Shown: piece by piece, positions 36,391 through 45,598 of the stretch
Numbering within the stretch: the stretch's first letter is position 1
Layout: every line of letters starts with the position of its first letter
Assembly: GCA_036677425.1 (NCBI GenBank)
Contig: JARFVT010000012.1
Span: forward strand, 62,001 to 126,000
Length of the DNA: 64,000 nucleotides
Direction of reading: 5' to 3'
From: JARFVT01 sp036677425
GTDB taxonomy: Bacteria > Pseudomonadota > Alphaproteobacteria > UBA8366 > Aestuariispiraceae
Position numbers and translations under genes: made by a program
Notes under the pieces: model-generated
What the model saw: the letters and a program-made list of their open reading frames with translations, nothing else
Databases searched by the model: none
What the model was told of the DNA's origin: nothing

Positions 36391-37698
36391 ATGAATAATG
36401 TGGTTGTAATTGGATCGCAATGGGGCGATGAAGGTAAAGGTAAGATTGTTGATTGGCTTTCACAAGAAGCAGATATTGTTGTACGGTTTCAAGGCGGGCA
36501 TAATGCAGGTCATACCTTGGTTATTGATGGGGAAATATATAAGTTATCACTATTGCCATCTGGTATTGTGCGTGCTGGCAAAAAATCTATAATTGCAAAT
36601 GGTGTTGTTGTTGACCCGTGGGCATTGCTTGACGAGATTGAACGATTAAGAAAACAAGGCGTTGAAATTAGCCCAGAAAATTTATTAATTGCTGAAAATG
36701 TTACACTTATTCTGCCAATTCACTCTGCCCTTGACGCGGCGAGAGAGCGCGCCCGTGGTGATCAAAAAATTGGCACTACTGGTCGTGGCATCGGCCCTGC
36801 ATATGAAGATAAAGTTGCAAGAAGAGCAATTAGGCTTTGTGATTTATCCGACCCAGCCTTCCTTGAAGATAGAATAGATGAATTATTAATGCACCATAAT
36901 GCATTATTAAAAGGCATGGGTGAAGGCCCAGTTGATCGGCAAGACCTAATCAACAGATTATTGGCAATTGCGCCTAAAATTTTACCATATTCAGGGGTTG
37001 TTTGGCCAATTTTAGAAAATGCCCGCAAAGAAGGTAAAATGGTGCTGTTTGAAGGCGCACAAGGTGTTATGCTTGATATTGATCATGGCACATATCCATT
37101 TGTTACATCATCTAATACATGCGCGGGGCAATCGGCGACAGGTTCTGGTGTTGGCCCTAAGTCAGCTCAATATGTACTTGGCATAACCAAGGCATATACT
37201 ACTAGAGTTGGCAGCGGCCCTTTTCCAACAGAATTAAAAGATGAAATAGGCCAAGGCTTGGGAAACCGCGGCCATGAATTTGGCACAGTTACTGGCAGGA
37301 AACGTCGCTGTGGTTGGTTTGATGCAACCATGGTGCATCAAGCATGTAAGATTTCTGGTATGGATGGTATTGCCTTGACAAAGATTGATGTTCTCGATGG
37401 TTTATCAGAAATTAAAATTTGTATCGGTTATGAATTTGACGGCAAAAAATATGATTATTTACCCGCAGCAACCATATTACAAGCCAAGGTAAAGCCAATA
37501 TATGAGACAATGCCAGGATGGAGCGAGAAAACCTATGGCTTGCGTAACTGGGGTGATTTACCCGATGCAGCAATTAAATATATCCATCGCATTGAGGAAT
37601 TAATTGAAACAAAAATTGCAATAGTTTCAACTAGCCCCGAACGTGAAGATACGATTATGAAATATGATCCACTTAAGGAAAATAATATAAGTAACTAA
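36391..37698 (+). CDS. purA: Adenylosuccinate synthetase
   Basis: Purine enzyme joining IMP and aspartate with GTP to form adenylosuccinate. 435 residues. Motifs: VIGSQWGDEGKGKIVDWLS at the N-terminus (the GDEGKGK P-loop with catalytic Asp), RFQGGHNAGHT near 33 with the catalytic His, GTTGRGIGPAYEDK near 130, and TGRKRRCGWFD near 302. Normal length. AAGGAA lies ten bases before the start. It begins just after the C-terminal tail of hisZ, an alphaproteobacterial pairing. Confidence 0.97.
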   Translation: MNNVVVIGSQWGDEGKGKIVDWLSQEADIVVRFQGGHNAGHTLVIDGEIYKLSLLPSGIVRAGKKSIIANGVVVDPWALLDEIERLRKQGVEISPENLLIAENVTLILPIHSALDAARERARGDQKIGTTGRGIGPAYEDKVARRAIRLCDLSDPAFLEDRIDELLMHHNALLKGMGEGPVDRQDLINRLLAIAPKILPYSGVVWPILENARKEGKMVLFEGAQGVMLDIDHGTYPFVTSSNTCAGQSATGSGVGPKSAQYVLGITKAYTTRVGSGPFPTELKDEIGQGLGNRGHEFGTVTGRKRRCGWFDATMVHQACKISGMDGIALTKIDVLDGLSEIKICIGYEFDGKKYDYLPAATILQAKVKPIYETMPGWSEKTYGLRNWGDLPDAAIKYIHRIEELIETKIAIVSTSPEREDTIMKYDPLKENNISN

Positions 37699-37800
37699 TT
37701 TTATCAAAGATTAGCGTGTCATAGAATATAAATGTTCGATTTTTAAAAATATGTTACTATAGCGGATAAGTTTTATATGTAACCTATATTTGGCGTAATA

Positions 37801-39828
37801 ATGGCATTAAAAAAAATTAAAGGCAAAGTGAATAAAACAGATAACGGGCCAATAGTTAGTCTGCGTAAAAAATATACGATAAATTCACAGCAACCCTTGC
37901 CTGATTATGATTCAGGAATATCACTAGCATTTCAGGCTAGCGATATAACTGCGATATCAAATAAAGTTATTGCATATATATGTGATGCAAAAATACCAGC
38001 GCGCATTAATATTATAAAAATTTTATCCACAACAACCCATCATTGCTTGGTGCGTGCTATTGATTGGGATGTGGTTTTTTGGCCGCCAAAAAATCGCCGA
38101 TGCCTTGTTATTATATGCCAACAGCCACTAGGTAATAAGCTATTTAAAAATAATACCATAACATCAATGAAAGAAGACAAGATAATAACGTCTTTTTTAA
38201 TACCAACAATGCAGGCATTGCGTGAATTACATAACAATAACATATGCCATGGCAATATCCATATTGGTAATTTATATATAACCGATAACAATAAAATAAT
38301 GCTTGGTGAATGTTATACAACACCCGCATTTATGAATTTGCCAATGGCATATAATACATCAACTAATAGCCTTTGTTTGACCGCAGGCCGAGGCAATGGC
38401 AAAATAAGCGACGATATGTATGCCGTTGGTATCTGTGTATTGGCATTAATTGTTGGCGAAGACCCAACGAATGAATATAAAAGCGATCGCCAAATCCAGC
38501 AAAATAAATTAAAATATGGCTCATATGGAACATTAGCACAACATTATCGCATATCAAATTCATTAATGGCACCATTACGGGGCTTATTAAACGATGATCC
38601 AAATGAAAGATGGGGTATCGAAGATATTTTTACTTGGATTAATGGTAAAAGATTATCACCCAAGCAGCAAGTAATGCCGCCAAAAGCCTCGCAACCATTC
38701 CATTTTTCTGGTGGTGAATATGGAACGGCGCGTGAATTAGCATATGCAATGGCAGAAAAATGGAATGATGTATTTGAAGTAATTCAAAATGGCAGCGTCG
38801 ACAATTGGTTGCGACGAAGTCTTCAAGATGAACGAGTAACTAATGCGGTGAATAAGGCAAAGGATATCCCCCACCCCACGACATTAGATGAAAAAGATAA
38901 ATTAATAGCAAGATTATTAATGTCCTTATCATCTGAGCGCCCCGTCCAATTAAGAAACTTATCAGGGAGCATAGAAGGAATCGGACAATTAATTGGTATA
39001 ATGCAAAAAGATATTAATATAAGATTATTGTTTTCTCAATTACTAACATCGGGGCTATTAGCATTTTATTTAGAATTAAAACCTAATGTTAGCATTAATG
39101 GTGCAAATATTTTTACCCAAATTGACAAAGTAAAAAATATATTGTTACAAAAAGGTTATGGCGGGGGAATAGAACGTATCGCATATTTATTAAACCCATG
39201 GCTTCCTTGTGTATCACCAATATTTGAACGTGATTATGTGCCTAATATTGATTATCTATTACCAGCCCTAAACCGTTATGCACGTTTAAAAGGTAAGGAT
39301 ATTACGACAATTATTGATAAGGATATAATTGCATATATTTTAGTGCATTTCAAACAACAACTAAAAGATGAAATTAACGAAATTAATAGCAATGGTAAAG
39401 TTCATTTAAAAATCTTAGCCGAAATAAAAATCTTAGCAAGGTTGCAAGAAAGCCTGAGCAACAAACGCCCTATGTTGGATTTATGCAATGCGGCAGCAAT
39501 TATATTAGAACCAGCAATTGAAAGTTTCAATTCAATAAAAATTAGAAAACATGTAACAACGAAAATTAAAACCGCAGTGTCAACTGGAAGAATATTAGAT
39601 GTGCTTTTGGCTGTTAATATTGATGAAAATGCTAAAAATGATGATTATGGTTTTAAACTTGCGTGTAATGAATATATGGGTTCGGTTGACGGTTTAATAA
39701 AATTAGATGAAGATATTAAAGATAAAAATAACATAGCAACCGAATTAACTGGTCAAATATCAAGTTCGCTATCTGGATTATTAGCAATAATGCTTGCATT
39801 TGGCTATGCCATATATAATGTATTTTAA
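37801..39828 (+). CDS. Tail-anchored pseudokinase
   Basis: 675 residues. Residues about 50-290 follow a Ser/Thr kinase fold with lost catalytic motifs: HRDxKPxN reads HGNIHIGNLYI (catalytic Asp replaced by Asn), DFG reads LGECY, and no VAIK Lys is clear. Structural positions remain, for example SDDMYAVGICVLALIVGEDP and LLNDDPNERW. A linker (RLSPKQQVMPPKASQPFHF) leads to a helical region with AYAMAEKWNDVFEVIQNGSV and DNWLRRSL, and the last 20 residues form one membrane helix. I infer a membrane-tethered scaffold or regulator facing the cytoplasm. The next gene encodes a membrane protein, 21 bases away. Confidence 0.75.
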   Translation: MALKKIKGKVNKTDNGPIVSLRKKYTINSQQPLPDYDSGISLAFQASDITAISNKVIAYICDAKIPARINIIKILSTTTHHCLVRAIDWDVVFWPPKNRRCLVIICQQPLGNKLFKNNTITSMKEDKIITSFLIPTMQALRELHNNNICHGNIHIGNLYITDNNKIMLGECYTTPAFMNLPMAYNTSTNSLCLTAGRGNGKISDDMYAVGICVLALIVGEDPTNEYKSDRQIQQNKLKYGSYGTLAQHYRISNSLMAPLRGLLNDDPNERWGIEDIFTWINGKRLSPKQQVMPPKASQPFHFSGGEYGTARELAYAMAEKWNDVFEVIQNGSVDNWLRRSLQDERVTNAVNKAKDIPHPTTLDEKDKLIARLLMSLSSERPVQLRNLSGSIEGIGQLIGIMQKDINIRLLFSQLLTSGLLAFYLELKPNVSINGANIFTQIDKVKNILLQKGYGGGIERIAYLLNPWLPCVSPIFERDYVPNIDYLLPALNRYARLKGKDITTIIDKDIIAYILVHFKQQLKDEINEINSNGKVHLKILAEIKILARLQESLSNKRPMLDLCNAAAIILEPAIESFNSIKIRKHVTTKIKTAVSTGRILDVLLAVNIDENAKNDDYGFKLACNEYMGSVDGLIKLDEDIKDKNNIATELTGQISSSLSGLLAIMLAFGYAIYNVF

Positions 39829-39849
39829 TATATAAATTTGGGTCGATGA

Positions 39850-40377
39850 ATGGCAAAAAACAATAGAAATTTAAAAATAGAAAAAACTATTAAAACGGTT
39901 AGGCCATTATATAAAACATTGATTATTTGGATTATTATTCCGCTATTTGCCATAATGTTCTTAGAGACAATAATTTTATTTGCCGCTGGTATGATCCCAA
40001 CATTTATTGCCTATATAATTGATCCTTCAGTGAAAAAACAAATAACAAAAACAGTATGCTATTCTAATTTAGCAGGATGTTTTATTGTCGCCATTAATAT
40101 GTGGACATACAATAATACCCTCGATCAAGCTCTCTATTTAATGTCTGATGCGGGTAATTGGTTGATTATGTTTGGTTCTGCAAGCCTCGGCTGGTTATTA
40201 TATTTTATTATACGCCCTATGGTTGTTTCATATCTTGCAATAAAATTTGAAGCCAAGAGAAAAAATATGGAAAATATTAAAAAAAATCTTATCGAAGAAT
40301 GGGGCAACGCCGTAATACCAGAAACATTTGAACCAGCCCGCAAAGAAAATATGCAAATATCAGATAATAAAAATTAA
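39850..40377 (+). CDS. Membrane protein of unknown function, partner of the pseudokinase
   Basis: 175 residues; I do not recognise the family. After a basic start (KNNRNLKIEKTIKTVRPLYK) come four hydrophobic segments, about residues 24-43, 45-58, 73-87 and 100-125, with a short loop containing SVKKQITKTVCYSN; the tail (about 130-175) is charged and probably cytoplasmic. The AUG follows the pseudokinase stop after 21 bases with GGGTCGATGAATG context, so they are likely one operon. The pair may form a complex in the inner membrane (inference). Confidence 0.6.
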   Translation: MAKNNRNLKIEKTIKTVRPLYKTLIIWIIIPLFAIMFLETIILFAAGMIPTFIAYIIDPSVKKQITKTVCYSNLAGCFIVAINMWTYNNTLDQALYLMSDAGNWLIMFGSASLGWLLYFIIRPMVVSYLAIKFEAKRKNMENIKKNLIEEWGNAVIPETFEPARKENMQISDNKN

Positions 40378-40445
40378 CGCCATAATACTACCTATAATAT
40401 GATATCATATGTAATATTCATATAAGTTTAATATGATCTAATTTA

Positions 40446-42395
40446 TCACAGCTGTAATTTTTCTTGTGGCGTTAAAGGCAAGCTAACCGTTACAGTGGTG
40501 CCAATATTTTTTATGCTTTCAATCTTCAACCTTCCACCATGTTGTTCCGCCTGTTTTTTTGCAATCGATAGCCCAAGCCCTGTTCCACCCACAGTTTTTG
40601 TATATTCGGTATCTTCTTGTTGAAATGGTAATAATATATTATCAATTTCATCATCACCTATGCCAATTCCTTGATCACTAACCGACAGATAGAAGAACTT
40701 ATCATCGCGTTTTCCCTTGATTATAATTTCACCACCTTTGTCTGAAAATTTAATAGCATTGGCAATAAAATTAATTAAAATTTGCTTTAATGCAACCTCA
40801 TCACCCCATATCACGCTATCTTTTGGCAACTGATATTTTAATATTACATTTTGTTGTTGTGACGAAATACGGAAAAAACTTTTAGTAGATTCTGCAATTT
40901 TTTTAAGATCAACCCAATCAGATTGTAATTCTTGTTTACCAGCCTCGATCTTTGAAAATTCTAAAATATTATTAATAACTGACAATAAATATATTCCTGA
41001 ATTATTTATATCATTGGCATATTCTATATCATTGCTAGGTCGTATTCCTGATTTAATAATATAAGAAAACCAAATGATGGCATTAAGTGTTGTTCATAAT
41101 TCATGGCTCATATTTGCTAAAAATACTGATTTAGATATATTAGCAGATTATGCCTTACGGGCAAGGTTTTCAGCTATTTCTTGTGATTTAAGCAATCTCT
41201 TTTCACGGTTCTTAATCTCAGCTTGAAAAAATCTAAGTACATTGGCCATTTCAGAAATTTCATCTTCTTTATTTTCTACAATTTCACGCCCCTTATGCCC
41301 AATTTCATACAACATAAGAGTTTTTATAGAATTAATTGGCTTAATAACCGCATAATGCAGATATATAATTATAACTATCCCCATAACGATAGTTATTGTT
41401 ACAAGTATAAGCATCTGTGTTGTTTTCTTATCTACCAAATTTTCAAATTTACGATTATTATCAGATGTCTCATTTAATATATGTTGATATAAAACAGCCA
41501 TAGATTCAACTAACCTCATAACATTCCGTCGATTTAATTGTAATATAGATGCCTGTTTGCGTTTTAACTCTAAAGATATCTCGCGATGTTTTATTATTGG
41601 AAAACCTCCAGAAACTAAATTAGTTATTAATGTTTTTATCCCAGTTGCTATTTTTTTATGCTCATATGTAAATTGCTCATATAAAGCTTTATTTATATAT
41701 TTTAATCTTAATGATTCTTCTTTAATTTTTTCTAACCGCAATCGGTTATTCTCAACTGGCAACGATAAAAATAATCCAACAAGTTTTTGAACATTAACTA
41801 CCCATTTTATAAATAAACTTTCTTCGATATCATGGGCAAATGAAATGCCCTGGTTTATTGATGCTTTATGTCGATCGCCTGTAATATTTGATTGAATAAT
41901 AGAATAAGTTTTATTATTCAATCTATGTGCCATTCTTAAAGAATCAATGAATAATTTATCGGCAATAATACGTTGTTTAACTGTATTATTTAAATCTATT
42001 AATGTTATATTAAACTGTTTTAAATTTCCACTTGCCGCCTTAATAAGTAAAATCAGATCATCCGAAGACCCATCTTCATTCATTTTTTGTACTGTTAATA
42101 AGATGTTAGATAAGCTTTTAATTTTATCAAGCATGCGACCATTGATTGTTATCCGGCTAAATTGTTTTGTTGTAGCAACTAAACTTGGTGCATCGCTGGC
42201 TAAGGCATTGGCCTCTTGCTCTAATTTTGCAGCCGCAATCAATATGGGTAATTTAATTTTAGCAATTTTATCATAACCATCACGAAATTCGCCAAAAGCA
42301 TATAAACTTACAATGCTTGCAACAACCATAAGCGTGATTAATGATGCAATACCAATAGTAAAATTTACCGAAATACTATTTCGTCTCATTATCAA
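40446..42395 (-). pseudogene. Membrane sensor histidine kinase with two in-frame stops
   Basis: One continuous reading frame of about 650 codons encodes a complete hybrid-free kinase. Order: membrane helix (about 10-30), long helical sensor domain, second helix (about 335-355), a HAMP-like stretch, HisKA and ATPase. TAA at 41148-41150 follows ENLARKA, and TGA at 41094-41096 falls right after the phospho-acceptor box ANMSHEL, where Arg stands in functional kinases. The text then reads TTLNAIIWFS instead of TPLNAIIGFS. The C-terminal half keeps N, G1 and G2 boxes (NFIANAIKFSD, DQGIGI, GTGLGLSIA). Both stops need a single base change each; no frameshift is seen. Confidence 0.88.
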
Positions 42396-42404
42396 ATATA
42401 TACC

Positions 42405-43421
42405 TTATCTAAAGGGCGGAGAATAAAGCAAGCCGCCATCTTTCCATAATCTATTTAAGCCGCGTTCTATTTTCATATCGGTGCCAATGCCAATATTGCG
42501 TTCAAAAATTTCACCATAATTACCAATTTCTTTTATAACTTTATATGCCCAATCATTCGACAAACCCATAGATTCACCCATATTTCCATCAACCCCAAGC
42601 AAGCGCATTATTTTTGGGTTTTTACTATCTAACATCTGATCAATATTCTTTGATGTTATCCCCAATTCTTCAGCAGCGATAAGCACGAATAAACTCCATC
42701 TAACAATATTAAACCATTCCATATCATCATCGCTAACCGCTGGACCCAATGGTTCTTTTGAAATAATATCAGGAAATAAAATAAGATTGGCATTTGTTGT
42801 TTGCTGATAAGATGCCAAGGCCAATGTATCATCAGTCATAATGTCGCATTTATGGGCAAAAAAACTGCTTTCTCTTTCTTCAACTGATTTAAAAACCTTC
42901 ATAGTTAAATTTGGATGAGTCGTTTTTATTAATTCTTGTAAATTAAGTAATGTTGTTGTGCCAGCACCAACGCATATGCTGGCCTTATCCAATTCATCAA
43001 GATTTTTAACATTCAGGCTTTGATGTGCTAAAAAACCCTGCCCATCATAAAAGAATGTCCCAGTAAATTTAATACCAAGCTCCGTATCGCGGCGATTAGT
43101 CCATGTGGTATTGGCAACTAGAACATCAATTTCATCAGACACCAAAGCATCAAATCGATGGACGGTATCGATTAAATTCCATTCCACTGCCTTAGAACTT
43201 CCAGTTACCGCAATGGCATAGACACGGCAAAAATCGGCAAAAAACCCTGTCCAATTACCCATATCATCTAAATATGTAAGCCCTTTTGAAGGCTGTGTGA
43301 AGGCGCATGACATAACATTTTTTTCTTTAATTCGATCCAAAATGATGCCTGCTTTAGCATTAGAAACAAATAAAAATATTATAATCATGATATATGTAAT
43401 ATGCTGTGATTTTTTAATCAT
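42405..43421 (-). CDS. Amino-acid ABC-type periplasmic binding protein (AapJ-like)
   Basis: 338 residues with a signal peptide (hydrophobic core IMIIIFLFV, cleavage after SNAKA). The mature part is a type 2 periplasmic-binding fold of the general L-amino-acid family: DRIKEKNVMSCAFTQPSKG, NWTGFFADFCRVYAIAVTG near 60, VLVANTTWTNRRDTELG near 100 and DIMTDDTLALASYQQ near 194. No permease or ATPase gene is near. It ends nine bases before the broken kinase, so it may have served as its periplasmic ligand sensor rather than for transport (inference). Confidence 0.85.
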   Translation of the reverse strand: MIKKSQHITYIMIIIFLFVSNAKAGIILDRIKEKNVMSCAFTQPSKGLTYLDDMGNWTGFFADFCRVYAIAVTGSSKAVEWNLIDTVHRFDALVSDEIDVLVANTTWTNRRDTELGIKFTGTFFYDGQGFLAHQSLNVKNLDELDKASICVGAGTTTLLNLQELIKTTHPNLTMKVFKSVEERESSFFAHKCDIMTDDTLALASYQQTTNANLILFPDIISKEPLGPAVSDDDMEWFNIVRWSLFVLIAAEELGITSKNIDQMLDSKNPKIMRLLGVDGNMGESMGLSNDWAYKVIKEIGNYGEIFERNIGIGTDMKIERGLNRLWKDGGLLYSPPFR

Positions 43422-43441
43422 TAATCCCCCCTAATAATTAT

Positions 43442-43996
43442 TTATTCATTAATTAAATAAGCTATAAAATTTTTTACTGCAAATGTGTTCCATTCTAATG
43501 GCCCCGTATAATATCCAACAATAAACCCTTTTTTATCGATAAAAAAACTTGTTGGTAACCCCTGTATATTAAGCTTTCGCCCTAATTTTAAATTTTTATC
43601 TATATATATCGATAAATTATAAAGGTTTAATTTATCACGTAATAATGGCTTTGCTTTTGCCATGCCTTTAATATCTTGATTAACAGCAACAACTTGGAAT
43701 TTCTTACCTTCCATCTCAGCTTGTAATTGGTCAAGCGATGGCATCTCACGAATACAAGGCGCGCACCAGCTAGCCCAGAAATTTACCAAAATTACATCAT
43801 CTTTAAATTTATTTAAACTTATTTGTACGCCTTTCTCATCAAGAAAAGATACTTCTGGTGCTTTAATTCTTTCTTTTAATATGATAAAATTCGCCATATT
43901 ATCTTCGGTCGGTGGGTAGTTTTCTGCAAATACAGGGTGGTAAAAGCTGTTTAACGCCACTACAATAATAGATATAAGATAGAAATATTTCTTCAT
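43442..43996 (-). CDS. tlpA: TlpA-like thiol-disulfide oxidoreductase
   Basis: 184 residues, N-terminal signal or anchor (about 5-24) followed by a thioredoxin/AhpC-TSA-type domain. The active site is FWASWCAPCIREMPSLDQL, with a CAPC dithiol near residues 76-79; the cis-Pro loop is IQGLPTSFFIDKKG near 148. Such proteins act in the periplasm on cytochrome c or cytochrome oxidase maturation. It is divergent from argH, an arrangement widely conserved in alphaproteobacteria. Confidence 0.9.
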   Translation of the reverse strand: MKKYFYLISIIVVALNSFYHPVFAENYPPTEDNMANFIILKERIKAPEVSFLDEKGVQISLNKFKDDVILVNFWASWCAPCIREMPSLDQLQAEMEGKKFQVVAVNQDIKGMAKAKPLLRDKLNLYNLSIYIDKNLKLGRKLNIQGLPTSFFIDKKGFIVGYYTGPLEWNTFAVKNFIAYLINE

Positions 43997-44065
43997 AGTT
44001 TTTTCAGACCAAACAGTGATGATACATTAATAAATTATATTATAACAAAATTCGGGTATTAAGCA

Positions 44066-45448
44066 ATGAGTGCAAATAAAATGTGGGGCGGGCGTTTCGC
44101 CGCAGGTCCTGCCGCGATTATGGAACAGATAAATTCATCAATTGGCTTTGATCAAAGGTTATTCGCCCAAGATATTCATGGTTCAAAAATTCACGCCAAT
44201 ATGTTGATGAAACAAGATATAATCAGCGACAAAGATAGTGAGGCAATAATTAACGGTTTAGACAAAGTGTTGGAAGAAATAAAATCAGGCGATTTTGAAT
44301 TTAAATCATCATTAGAAGATATCCATATGAATGTGGAGGCCAGACTTAAAGAAATCATCGGTGATAATGCTGGCAGATTGCATACGGCACGAAGCCGTAA
44401 CGATCAAGTCGCATTGGATTTAAAATTATGGCTACGTGATGCCATCGATGGTTTAGAATTACAATTCATTGAGTTACATAGCGCATTAATTGACCAAGCA
44501 GAAAGATATGCAGATATAGTTATGCCCGGCTTCACCCATTTACAATCAGCGCAACCAATAACCTTTGGTCATCATTTATTAGCCTATGTAGAAATGATTG
44601 GTCGTGATCGCAGCCGATTGGCCGATTGCCGTAAACGGCTTAATGAATGCCCATTGGGTGCGGCGGCATTGGCGGGAACATCATTTAATATCGATCGCCA
44701 TATGACAGCAAAGGATTTAGATTTTGACCGCCCGACCGCAAATTCAATGGATAGCGTCGCAGCAAGGGATTTCGCATTAGAGTTTTTAAGCGTTGCCGCC
44801 ATTTCTTCAGTTCATTTATCAAGGTTAGCCGAGGAAATAGTCATATGGGCATCGCAGCAATTTAATTTTATAAATTTAACTGATGCTTTCACAACTGGTT
44901 CATCAATAATGCCACAAAAGAAAAACCCCGATGCCGCCGAATTGGTGCGGGCAAAGCCCGGTCGTATCATTGGTGCGTTAACTGGCTTGCTTATCGTCAT
45001 GAAGGGGCTGCCCATGACATATGGCAAAGACATGCAAGAAGATAAAGAACCCGTATTTGACGCTGCCGATAATTTATCATTGGCAATTGCCGCAATGGCA
45101 GGCATGGTACGCGACCTTACACCCAATGAGAAATCCATGCGCGATGCCTTAAAAGGCGGGTTTCCAACCGCAACTGACTTGGCAGATTGGTGCGTGAGAA
45201 CATTAAATATGCCATTTCGTGATGCCCATCATATCACTGGTTCATTGGTGGCATTAGCCGAAGACAAAGGTTGCGGTTTAGAGGAGTTATCCCTAACAGA
45301 TATGCAAAATATTGAACCAAAAATAAATAATGATATATTTTCAATATTAAGCGTTGATGCCTCTGTCGCCAGCAGGACAAGCTTTGGCGGTACCGCGCCA
45401 GATAATGTTAAAAAAGCGGCTATAAAAGCAAGAAAGAGATTTTTATGA
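44066..45448 (+). CDS. argH: Argininosuccinate lyase
   Basis: Splits argininosuccinate into arginine and fumarate. 460 residues of the fumarase/aspartase superfamily. N-terminal KMWGGRFAAGPAAIMEQINS, then LEDIHMNVEARL near 87, RLHTARSRNDQVALDLKLWL near 107, TGFTHLQSAQPITFGHHLLA-type segment near 155 and the superfamily signature GSSIMPQKKNPDAAELVR near 279 with the catalytic Ser. Complete and of normal length. Its TGA stop overlaps the ATG of the small lipoprotein gene (ATGA). Confidence 0.97.
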   Translation: MSANKMWGGRFAAGPAAIMEQINSSIGFDQRLFAQDIHGSKIHANMLMKQDIISDKDSEAIINGLDKVLEEIKSGDFEFKSSLEDIHMNVEARLKEIIGDNAGRLHTARSRNDQVALDLKLWLRDAIDGLELQFIELHSALIDQAERYADIVMPGFTHLQSAQPITFGHHLLAYVEMIGRDRSRLADCRKRLNECPLGAAALAGTSFNIDRHMTAKDLDFDRPTANSMDSVAARDFALEFLSVAAISSVHLSRLAEEIVIWASQQFNFINLTDAFTTGSSIMPQKKNPDAAELVRAKPGRIIGALTGLLIVMKGLPMTYGKDMQEDKEPVFDAADNLSLAIAAMAGMVRDLTPNEKSMRDALKGGFPTATDLADWCVRTLNMPFRDAHHITGSLVALAEDKGCGLEELSLTDMQNIEPKINNDIFSILSVDASVASRTSFGGTAPDNVKKAAIKARKRFL

Positions 45449-45576
45449 GAAAATTTATTTTAATTGTTATCGCAATATTTATGCTATCGATGCCGTTATA
45501 TGCTTGTGGCAAAAAATCTGCACCAAACGCGCCTGATGGCAATAACATTCCAAATATATACCCCACGCCAGAATAA
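45445..45576 (+). CDS. lptM: LptM-like small lipoprotein
   Basis: 43 residues. MRKFILIVIAIFMLSM gives a signal sequence, PLYAC a lipobox with Cys21 and the mature tail begins CGKKSAPNAPDGNN, ending in IYPTPE. The C-G-x-K-[GS]-P opening, location between argH and lysA and size match the LptM (YifL) family, outer-membrane lipoproteins that help LptD disulfide maturation. Translation is coupled to argH by an ATGA overlap. I infer homology from motif and synteny, since the mature sequence is short. Confidence 0.8.
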   Translation: MRKFILIVIAIFMLSMPLYACGKKSAPNAPDGNNIPNIYPTPE

Positions 45577-45598
45577 TTATCATAGCAAAGATTATTAA

